A stretch of DNA of 28,048 nt from Paramacrobiotus richtersi (Eukaryota > Tardigrada > Eutardigrada > Parachela > Macrobiotidae), in contig JAQGAU010000446.1 of assembly GCA_034698045.1 (NCBI GenBank), positions 1-28,048 of the forward strand, written 5' to 3'. The notes beneath the pieces are model-generated. The model was not told the DNA's origin and did not search any database. It saw nothing but the letters and a program-made list of their open reading frames with translations. The position numbers were made by a program, and so were the translations under genes. Positions 1-8,512 of this stretch are shown here, one piece after another; position 1 is the first letter of the stretch, and every line of letters begins with the position of its first letter.

Positions 1-602
1 CTGCTAAGGGCGCACAAATGATGCAAATCTAAAACAAAATTAAAAAAACGTACATGCGTGTCGTGAAATCGTCGTGAAGAACTTTACAGGACCGTTGCAG
101 ATGCATTTTATCAATTGTTCCGCAACCCTGAACGCACAAAAGCTATGCTTAATGCGCATAAATGGTGCAAGTGCAGTACACAATTAAAGAGAGTGAACAT
201 CGGCGTCGTGAAACCGTCGTGATGAAATTTACAGGTCCGTTGCAGATGAATTTTATCAATTGTGCCGCAGCACTGAATTCACAAAAGCTATGCTAAGAGA
301 GCATAAATGATGCAATGCAGTACACAATTAATGAAAGTGAACATCGGCGTCGTGAAACCGTCGTGAAGAAATTTACAGAACCGTTGCAGATAAGTTTTAT
401 CAATTGTGCCCCAACCCTGAATGCACAAAAGCGGTGCTAAGGGCGCTCAAATGATGCAAATCCAAAACAAAATTAAAAAAACGTACATGGGTGTCGTGAA
501 ATCGTCGTGAAGAAATTTACAGGACCGTTGCAGAAGAATTTTATCAATTGTGCCGCAGCCCTGAATGCACAGAAGCTATGCTAAGGGCGCATAAATGATG
601 CA
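1..602. repeat. Tandem satellite array, about 145-bp unit
   Basis: Four near-complete copies and a partial leading copy are visible. The landmark GTCGTGAAA recurs at 60, 205, 349 and 493, giving periods of 145, 144 and 144 bp. Each unit also carries a TTTACAGGACCGTTGCAGA-like segment, a TTTTATCAATTGTGCC-like segment and a GCTATGCTAAGGGCGCATAAA-like segment. There are two subtypes: copies starting at 60 and 493 are preceded by an A-rich AAAACAAAATTAAAAAAAC linker, while those at 205 and 349 are preceded by a GTACACAATTAA...GAACATCGGC linker. The array ends sharply near 602 and presumably continues left of the window. Confidence 0.93.
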
Positions 603-1085
603 ACCGCGCGCCGACCGAAGGGACCGCCTGAAACGTCCCAGCGACAAAACGTACCGCGACCTTTGGTTTTCTAGACAAAACGTCCCCGGGATATGTAGTA
701 CTAAGGGAAAATAGGTCCACGCACCCGATACGAATACTGTTTGCAGTTCCGAGTGGTTTGATCTCGTCACCCACAGACCAGGGATGCTGATTCTCTAATA
801 ATTTCCACAGTGCACCCACTGACTACCATCGTCGAGTATTCACGCGTAAATTTCCGTTTGTCTCTGGTACAATCAATCGATTAAAGTGCAAGTAGAGAGT
901 TCATTAAAGTAATAGCGACGTACACATACTCAGACAAAGCAGAAGTAAAGCGATATGTCGGACCTGTGCGGCGAAAATGGGAGTAGAACTCACAGCCAGC
1001 AGAAGCGGCAGCACCAGGGCTGTTTGGAACGATTGATTACCGTAAAAACCCACAGAATTCAACAGCATCAACGTCGATGGTGGCC
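603..1085. other. Spacer, no gene recognised
   Basis: Reading frames of up to 91 codons exist on the minus strand, but they have no recognisable motif and overlap each other. The part next to 1086 could be 5' UTR carried along with the Rab27 retrocopy. This cannot be tested without the parent gene. Confidence 0.4.
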
Positions 1086-1660
1086 ATGAGTTCGGACTAT
1101 GATTATTCGGTCAAATTGCTGGCGTTGGGTGATAGTGGTGTGACTAAAAGCTGCTCTTTCTCGTAGTACATGAATGGGATCTATTCACCGAAGCGCGTTT
1201 CATATCAGCAGTTGGCAACTTGGCATCAATTTCCGGGATAAGCGTGTTGTTTATCGTGCGCCGGATAATTCCAATCGTCCGCATCGTGCGCATCTCCAGC
1301 TCTTGGATATACAGCTAGGCAAGAACGAATTCGCAGCTTGACCGCTGCATTTTTTTGTGTTGCAATGGGCTCGCTCTTGGTGTTTGATGTATCATGTGAC
1401 CAAAGAGGATTCGTTCCTCTGTGTGCGCAGCTGCCAAGAACAGCTGCTTACCCGTGCAGCCACTGAAACATGCACCGGATATTTGGCTCTGCGGCACAAG
1501 CCTTATCTCGATTCCCGTCGAAAAGTCAGTAAAACGCACGCACGGGGGTTCGCCAAACAACACAAAATGCCATGTTTTGCAACCAGTGCAGCTATAATGT
1601 TGACTGTTACTACAAGTTACACTGTTACAGCATCTCAGCTTTCTTACAGCATCTCTGCTT
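1086..1660 (+). pseudogene. Rab27-like processed pseudogene
   Basis: A decayed copy of a Rab27-type small GTPase, which in living form directs exocytosis of secretory granules. Frame 1086 reads SSDYDYSVKLLALGDSGV, the Rab27 N-terminus and start of the P-loop. The loop then breaks (GVTKSC instead of GVGKTS) and a TAG follows at the FLYQ position. After a small insertion the frame GINFRDKRVVYRAPDN appears (switch I region), then HLQLLDIQLGKNEF where WDTAGQERF is expected, then a TGA. From about 1357 the frame contains SLLVFDV-like, LDSRRKVSKTHARGFAKQHK and FATSAA, matching the G4-G5 region, after which it shifts again. The whole G domain fits in about 570 bases with no intron, which points to a retrocopy. 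No poly(A) tail was found. At least three frameshifts and two stops rule out a functional GTPase. Confidence 0.88.
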
Positions 1661-2819
1661 TCTTTGTATCATTCTATTGTAACATCATACCAAGGTATAT
1701 ACATAAATACTAACATCCTACTAACATGAAACATCATAAATATGATCATAAATATGATCATACTAACATGCTCTGTTATCAGATCGTTCTCAGATTGGAG
1801 TAACAGAAAGGCCAGTGCAGTTCAATCAGAGGCACTAGCTGTGCAAACAAGTGCACCTCCTCACATGAAGCCGCCACGCATTCTCTAACCAGGTGTACAG
1901 TGATTCTCAGTCGCATCAGCCACATATAAGATTGGCGGATAGTTTTCGGACGGTTACACTTCGCAATTTTTTCTGAATTTCTGTTTACATCGTTTGTTCT
2001 TAACAAAAACATGTTCAGATAGAAGATAGAACGCTCTATCTGCTGGTGAAACTCAAACTTTTTGAACTAACGCCAGGATTCTCCCCTTATAGCACCTTTA
2101 GGGCTGAGGAAATTTCTGGCAAGATCGAATTTGATGAATTCCGACAACCTCATTGATTTTCATGAATTGATTCTCATACAAATACGCATTATAAGTACTG
2201 TAGTGCTACATATAGCAATAGCATACCCAATATAGCGTAGAAGTACACGTTATAGCGCGCCTACACACATTATGGTATAGCGTATAACACATTGTACTAC
2301 AACATTACGAATCCATCAAAATACCATAAATCAACAAAAATCGTGCTTCCACCTGATAACAGTACGTACTTCGCCGCAGTTAGTTAAGAGAAATGTAATA
2401 CTCGTCTCATCCCCCAATGCGGCACCACTCTGTTGTTTCTGATGGATATTCCACAAACCCACATTTAATTAATTTTTTACCAGTCCGTGAAGTGACGTTT
2501 CTTGGTATTTGGACAAATTGGACGAGAAATCAAGTCTTGCGGCTTGATTTCCGAATGCACATGTGTATTTAAAAGGTCACTGCAATCTTCCAGTTTTCTG
2601 TTTCTTACTGATTTTAACAGTGCATACGACTTGGAGGAGTGTGTGTGAAAGCCGGAAGTTTAATCTTACTGTATAAACAAGAAAAACAATATTTCATATA
2701 CTTTTCCCGCAAGATCTACAAACTAAAAATCTGTAACACAACGATGGAATCACAACTCGGTTATCAGTTTGATTTGAAAAGATTTGTTAAATCCATTAAT
2801 GTATAAGTTACCTTTGTTT
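1661..2819. other. AT-rich noncoding stretch
   Basis: No supported coding sequence. Small items: a tandem AAATATGATCAT repeat at about 1737-1762; a TATAGCG-rich stretch at 2220-2285; an 8-bp inverted repeat AAATCAAG/CTTGATTT at 2527-2550; and a TATA-like TATTTAAAAG at 2566-2575. The last could be a plus-strand promoter, but no convincing gene follows. A short frame from ATG 2743 runs into a possible donor (GTATAAGT) and could be a first exon; support is weak. Confidence 0.4.
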
Positions 2820-2820
2820 A

Positions 2821-3005
2821 GAGCCATCGCACTACGTTGACCGTTACGATTTACAATACGTTAAACAACGTTGTCACAAATTAATCACAAAAGCATAAAC
2901 CAACCGACAACGCAGTAAAATCGACAACAGAATTAAATGTGCTTCATAACCACGGAATAGAGTGGGTGCACAAGTAGCAAAACTGCAGAGGAAATTAATA
3001 AACAT
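2821..3005. repeat. Duplicated noncoding segment, copy B
   Basis: This segment is a diverged direct copy of 7618-7975. Shared blocks in the same order are GCCATCGCACTNCGTTGAC, ACAACGTTGTNACAA, an ACCAACG-CAATAAAA-like block, a TGTGCTT...GGAA...GAGTG block and AACTGCAGA. The other copy has about 170 extra bases in the middle. It lies just downstream (minus sense) of the RBM19-like linker exon, and the other copy lies just upstream of the RBM19-like RRM exon. Both are therefore probably the same intron or flank of a duplicated gene. Confidence 0.7.
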
Positions 3006-3162
3006 AAAACTAACACGGAAAAAAGCACGCCATCTCAGATAATTCGAATTTTTCACCGCTAATCGATTTTGAAAAACCAAAACACCGGACCGTGGTTACA
3101 ATTCTACATTTACATTAGTTCGGAATCTTTACAAATGAATTTCGCTTCCATCCTACCAACCC

Positions 3163-3624
3163 TTGCTTTCTGGGACGGGCACATCCTTATTGGCATCAGA
3201 CGGCTGAAAAACCTCATAATCCATTTTTTCTTGACCCATTTGGGTAGTTTCTTTATTTCACAAATTCACCGCATATTTCATCCTACTCAGATCCTTCTTG
3301 GCTTTTTCCGCCGGCTGCGCCTACACTTCCTTCGGTTTGGCCTGGTTAACCCCCACGCCGTCGTTATCCCACAAATGCACCCCGGATTTGCGTTTCTGCA
3401 CCTCCAGAAGCTCGAAAAACTCGGGATCATTCTTGGCCTTTTCTGGCCTGGCATTTTCGGCGTCGGAAAGCCGTGGATAGCTGAGGAATTGCTGGAAGCG
3501 GGTTTCCGCTGGTATAGCTGAACACTGAACAGTGCTGTAACACGAGTGTCTGGCTTTTCCGGTTCCGGCTGGACCTGTCTTCGGGTCCGGAAACGGGATC
3601 GCCGAATTCGTGGCATGCATCCAC
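3163..3624 (-). pseudogene. RBM19/Mrd1-like pseudogene, N-terminal linker piece
   Basis: Read on the minus strand from a plausible acceptor at 3625, the sequence gives CHEFGDPVSGPEDR, matching the end of RRM1 in RBM19 (SFGDPAKPRAWS-like). A frame change follows, then ETRFQQFLSYPRL and EKAKNDPEFFELLEVQKRK with LWDND. These match the RBM19 linker segment with the E-F-x-E-F-L-x-V-x-x-R and WANDG pattern. A TAG follows KPKEV near 3320 and a TGA follows YAVNL near 3258, yet the frame still reads like protein (MDYEVFQPSDANKD) to about 3163. RBM19/Mrd1 is an essential multi-RRM nucleolar factor for 18S rRNA processing. This piece has two stops and a frameshift. It lies 216 bases beyond the stop of the C-terminal piece at 3840, so the two are out of gene order. 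Confidence 0.75.
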
Positions 3625-3731
3625 CTATTTGTACTAATAATTAATCCACCAATTAAAAAAAATGCAATCTCTAGTTTAAATGCGGCCTGCCATTTTCGAC
3701 CGTCATAGCAGCGGCCTGTCTTAGGCGGATA

Positions 3732-3775
3732 TGGGTTACCACCTGCTTGCGTAATAAGAATTATTATTTTTATTA
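3732..3775 (-). repeat. Short segment also found inverted at 11843
   Basis: On the minus strand this stretch reads as an AT-rich run followed by ATTACGCAAGCAGGT and, two bases later, AACCCAT. The plus strand at 11843-11884 has nearly the same sequence (15 identical bases in the core, then AACCCAT, preceded by a similar AATAATAA run). It may be the end of a dispersed element. Confidence 0.5.
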
Positions 3776-4393
3776 TAAAAACAAGCTTCCAAAAACCTTT
3801 AACAACACGTTGCACGATTCGGGACAAAAAACACCCGCTTCATTCGTCTTCATCCATGCTGTCCGCTTTTCGCGTATTCTCATCCAGTTCATCGCGGATG
3901 GTAGCTTTCCTGACTTTCTTGCGACTTGGAGCGTCTGTAAAAACCGAACGTTCACTGTTACTGTACAAACATGAAAACGTCAGTTTGTTTGAGAGAAAGT
4001 CAACGAGCGAGAAAGTCCATGAGAACATCTACGGTGTTCAGTGAATTCTTTTCAGTGATTGATCATGTGGGTCTGCTGCCTCGTGCAGTGGCTACCACTG
4101 ATTGTAATGGCCATTAAACAGCATTAAAAAAAACAAGCAAAACAATTTGGAATTCACCGCTAAAGGAAACCCCATGACAACATATATCGATGTGAAATAT
4201 TGTAGTACAGTGGCATAAGGCTGCTTGATCTGCCGTAAGCAAGCGCGCACTATTGATGAACACCTTTCATTTCGATTTACAGAAGTACACAGCTGTATTT
4301 TTAAAACTATTTAGTTTTTATGGATAATTTCTTTTTTATCCGTAATCCGAATAATCTTGTAAATCAGTACATGATCGTAATCAACATCAATGC

Positions 4394-4475
4394 TCTTACA
4401 AGTTGTTGCCAAATTTTCATGATTGTTGTGGATTAACCCACAACAATCATGAAAATTTGGCAACAACTTGTAAGA
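4394..4475. repeat. Perfect 38-bp inverted repeat (hairpin)
   Basis: Left arm 4394-4431 and right arm 4438-4475 are exact reverse complements, 38 of 38, separated by the six bases ATTAAC. The arm begins TCTTACAAGTTGTTGCC. It sits inside the RBM19-like pseudogene where the missing RRM5 end and RRM6 would be expected. No target duplication is apparent, so a template-switch origin fits better than an inserted element. Confidence 0.95.
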
Positions 4476-5186
4476 AAACGTTTTCTGATTTCTTTCCATT
4501 ATTTATAAGTTTTTTCACCCATCATTTCATACACCACCGGCAAAAACATACAATTGGCTTGATTTGACCTTTTTGCCGGGGATTCTTCCTGCGCTCCACC
4601 GTGGCTCTCCTGACACGACCAATCGAAGAGCAAAACTACGAAGCAAACAGCCGGTGAATTTTGCTATAGTTTAATTCAACTATTGATATTTTCAGCAATT
4701 CTAATTAGACCTTGTCTTTTTACAACTGCACCCCACACAAAAAGCCACTTACTTGATGGGCGACGTAGCGGACGTGTTGAAAGTGATGTTCTGGACGAAC
4801 AACGTGGATCCGGGAAAACTGTCCTCTGCATCATCGTCACCGGGATTCCTACGAGCACAAGTGAAACTTCCGTTTTGGCAGGTTTTTTCTTCCATTGATC
4901 ATATTTTCAGCGTTATTTGCCGCCTCAGCCGTCAACGGCTGAGCAGCCAGCGCATCGGCCGGTGCCCACTCCAAAAACAACGGCAAATTACCAAACTGCA
5001 AACAGAAAACTGTTAATCACCCTGTCGTAAAGTGCGCCACGTTCCACTAACAAACTGCTGAAATGTATCAAAAACAGATGGGCGCTGTGATATTAGTAAT
5101 TATCCCTGTAATTATCCCTCGAAACGAAAAGCGATGGGCAAACCCAGTTGTGATCCATTTCTCTACGACTTCACGCTGATCCGATA

Positions 5187-5471
5187 TTGATTATATACTC
5201 ACGGTCATTAGTCCAGATCAAATTCAGCAAAGATTCTAACGGTCAAGAAAAAAAATTCACACTAAAACTACACAACGGATCATGCCGAACCACGTTGACT
5301 ACGTTTATAAATCATCCAATTATAGAGGCTATTATCAACGAACGAAACGGGCACGAACTTTCCAGATATGTAACGATTTGCGGCGAATATATGATACATT
5401 ATAACGATGGACAGCTTCCACGCCTGTCTTATGGATTAAAAATATACCGCAAAAAAGAAAGTTCTAGATAA
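5187..5471 (+). CDS. Uncharacterised small open frame, 94 codons
   Basis: A plus-strand frame opposite the large gap between two RBM19-like exons (5747 and 4995 on the minus strand). It starts from ATG and encodes a mildly basic peptide with no signal peptide, membrane span or motif I recognise; it ends SYGLKIYRKKESSR. Its length in AT-rich DNA makes chance a real possibility, and no promoter is visible. It may be a remnant of something inserted in the intron. Confidence 0.2.
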   Translation: MIIYSRSLVQIKFSKDSNGQEKKFTLKLHNGSCRTTLTTFINHPIIEAIINERNGHELSRYVTICGEYMIHYNDGQLPRLSYGLKIYRKKESSR

Positions 5472-7617
5472 TTACACACGGCACAACGAAGTGTTGTACA
5501 AAGGACAGCTGGTCAAAATAAGTAACTGTACTCATGTCAGATAAGATAGCGTAGTGGCTGGCGCAGATCGCACGCACGACTTTCAATTATCGTACATAAC
5601 TGAATCTGATAACACCCTTTTTTGGGGCCTACACTAATTAAACTGCACGTACAAAAAACTTACAAATAAAAAACCAGTTAACCGAGCCGGATTAAGAAAC
5701 GAAACCGCGAACAAGGGGACCTGCTCGCACTATGTAGACACGGTACCGTGATATAAGCCAGCTCCTGGAAGGCCTTCCTGGCGTCCGCCGGATCGGCCAT
5801 ATCCACCAGGCCCGTGACGCACGACGGCGGCACCACCACGCGCATCACCGTTGCTTCCGTTTGGAACAGCTGCGAATTGGCGCTGGACTGCGTGCCGGCC
5901 GGGGATTTTCTTCACCCGCATCACCGTCTTGCTACGCGTCGATGTCGGCTGCAAATCGACAAAAATGTTTTGATCATATACACAATTACGGTGATATCTG
6001 GTCAGTGGGCTACGTGTTTATACTGAACTTTCTATAAATTTTATAAGAATTGTACATGTAATATATTCATTTCATCCTAAAGTAACGCAGAATAATCAAC
6101 AAATAATATGATGTTTTTCTCCTTCATAGCATTCAGACTACGGTTTCAAAAAACTTAATATTGACTTTTGGCTGCCTTGCTTCTGCTTGTTAACTGGCCT
6201 TGTCGTTTTAGGAAGCACTCGTCTTCTCGGCTGATTATTCAACTTTTTCTTGCTCCGGTTTTGGCTGAGCCGGCACCACATGTAACGTCTGTCCTCTACA
6301 AAAAATTTATTATTTTATCACTGAAATCATTCAAACTACGCACATTCGCTGCAAAGAACGTTACAAAACGCATAATGGAAGCACAGCAAAAATCATAAAA
6401 TTAATATAACAAGACAATTTTCAAGAAAAATGTGGATGTAAGAAAACTGTTTCAGTGGTCAGTTGTTAACGTAATTAACTGTGCGAAAAGCAAGATTTAC
6501 TCATAAATCCTGCATCAAAAAAATGAAACCTAAATTAAAAAGAATAACATATACAATAAACATAAATGTACAAAAAAAACTCAAGAAACAAAAAAGATAC
6601 TAATAACTGAATTAACAATTAGTTAAAATAAACAAACCCTATACACAATTGCTCATGGCTTTCGTTATGTAATCAACATACCTGAAAATCTTTTCCATCG
6701 AGTGCATTGAGAGCTTTAACGGCGCTTACGGTAGCGCGAAGGTGACGATATAGCGTAGCCGCGACATCTCTTAGCCAGCTGATCCACCGGCAGTGTCATC
6801 TCGGCCACGAGTCCTGGTAGTAGAAACAGAATTACATTTAATCACGCACACTCTAACATAACAATTTCGCTATCCATTTCGGACTGTTTTTTGAGCGCCC
6901 TAACCCAAACAATGAACAAAACTGCCAAATAGTCCCTTTGTAGATTAACCAGAATCATTAAATTTCGGCCAATAGTAATGGCTCGTTTATATAACAATAT
7001 CATATTAAAATAATTCATAATAAATCCACAATATGCAAGTTGAAAACTAAGCACACAATTGTTTTCGATATTATGCTCACCTTCAAAAATTAGTTTCTCA
7101 CACATAGTGCAGAAATTGTGTTATTAACTTGACACAAATGTCTGTCCCATTCAGTGGCAAGCGCCGTATCAAAGACCCGTAAGAGCCCTTACGCTACGAA
7201 ATGCTGTATAGTTTGTATGTACTGACCAAAGTTGGAGCAGAGCTTTTTCAGATCATCGCTGGTGCAGTGGTGCACCGAAAAACAAAGTCCTGATGAATAA
7301 TCGTCCATAATCACTGACCGCCTCCTCAACACTATCCGAGGATTTTTCCGTTTGTGTTAGTCCTGCGTACTTGTGATTTCGCATCGGGTTCGTCGTCGTT
7401 CTGGCAGCGAACAATATGCACGGTTTTTCCATACAACATTCGTTGATCGTACGCGCCCGCTTTACTAACATCTTCGACGCTGTTAAACGGCACAAATGCA
7501 ATATCCACAAAATAAGAAGCAATAAAAAACGACTCAACTATACTGTAACTCGCTGATCACTTTACTCCAAGCGGACTGTTAAATAGGCATAGTATCCACT
7601 TAATTGTGTCACTAAGA

Positions 7618-7975
7618 TGCCATCGCACTTCGTTGACGACCAATGTAAAATACGAGTACGCTGTACAACGTTGTTACAATCGTACAGCTTCGATCAACAA
7701 TATTACAACCAAACAACTTATTAACACCCTCTCCTCCCTTACGTACAAACCAACGCAATAAAAATGACAACATTAAAGCCAAGCCTATGCAGTCTAATTT
7801 TTACAATGTGATCGAACCAGGAGAGGGTAACCACAACAACAGAGATCTAAACAAAGAAAACTGCTGCGCACAGCCATTTCGCATCATCAGTTAATCATAA
7901 CGTTAACAAATAATGTGCTTTGGAAACAGGAAACGGAGTGTACAAAAGTAGACCGAGCAACTGCAGATAAAAGAG
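7618..7975. repeat. Duplicated noncoding segment, copy A
   Basis: The longer partner of 2821-3005, with the same blocks in the same order and orientation and about 170 extra bases between ACATTAAA and TAATGTGCTTTGG. On the minus strand it directly precedes the first RBM19-like RRM piece (7515). Confidence 0.7.
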
Positions 7976-8512
7976 CACTACAAGTCTACAACGTAAAAGA
8001 AGCAACTGTTCGAGTTTTTGTTGGAATCTTTGCTGTCTCAATGGCGAAGCACATAATGCAGCGCCAGTTTTAATTCCGCTATAAAAGTAGCTTTGCAGGA
8101 CGATTGGGGTTGTGAGGTATCTTGTGAGGTAAGTCTAAGTAATGCTAAAGGACACGGTTCAGTTGCGTTCTCTACGTGTAATACTGATAACTTGACACGC
8201 CGTATTTAATGCAATGCGGTTCTCAGACTGCCGAACAATTAATATGATGTAATCAAGTTCACACACAATCCAGTAAAAATGGTATGTTCTGGAAGAATGC
8301 AGATCGAGAAGTTCTTAATCCTTCGACAGGCTGAGCGCAAATTTGGCACGCCTGAAAAATAGACAGAAAAATCATGTTACCGGTAATCTTGTAACTTCTT
8401 ATTGACCGAAACTAGCAAAATATGTACTGCATAATCACGACAGAGTTTTTAGAATAAGGATTATTTCTTTGTTGGAAGTAATCGCTGTGAAACGAGTTTC
8501 TCTAGTTGTAAC
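7976..8512. other. Spacer between pseudogene and P-loop gene
   Basis: No coding sequence supported. The right part would hold the 3' UTR of the minus-strand P-loop gene, whose stop is at 8513. I see no canonical AATAAA signal downstream of that stop; AAATAATCC is the nearest similar string. Confidence 0.4.

Larger units (their letters stand above)
3840..7515 (-). pseudogene. RBM19/Mrd1-like pseudogene, RRM2 to C-terminus
   Basis: Seven minus-strand pieces follow RBM19 order. (1) About 7515-7227: FVPFNSVEDVSKA (end of RRM2), GRLFIRTLFF, then after one extra T in a T-run, SDDLKKLCSNFG (RRM3 start). (2) 6813-6682: LVAEMTLPVDQLAKRCRGYA, VTFALP, SAVKALNALDGKDFQ, with two 2-base shifts. (3) 6295 to about 6160: GQTLHVVPAQPKPE, then stops. 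(4) 5948-5747: SKTVMRVKKIP, one extra C, AGTQSSANSQLFQ, DARKAFQELAY (RRM4). (5) 4995-4753: NLPLFLEWAPAD, then after a frame change PGSTLFVQNITF (RRM5 start). (6) About 4681-4570: RLFAS-stop-FCSSIGRVRRATVERRKN. (7) 3934-3840: SRKKVRKATIRDELDE and an acidic end. Splice sites are retained, for example donor at 7226 and acceptor at 6814 in matching phase, so this is a genomic duplicate, not a retrocopy. RRM6 and the end of RRM5 were not found. Confidence 0.85.

Noticed and set aside
1..602. A CRISPR array
   Set aside because: The repeats are long, contiguous and without unique spacers, and the surrounding genes are eukaryotic; it is satellite DNA.
1357..1713. A 118-codon plus-strand frame as an intact gene
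   Set aside because: Its content is the second half of the Rab27 G domain; the first half lies upstream in other frames with stops, so it is part of a pseudogene.
4683..5016. Plus-strand frames with a proline-rich stretch (PPQPSTAEQPAHRPVP)
   Set aside because: They are antisense to the RBM19-like exon at 4995-4753, whose minus-strand reading (FLEWAPAD, GSTLFVQNITF) matches the family.
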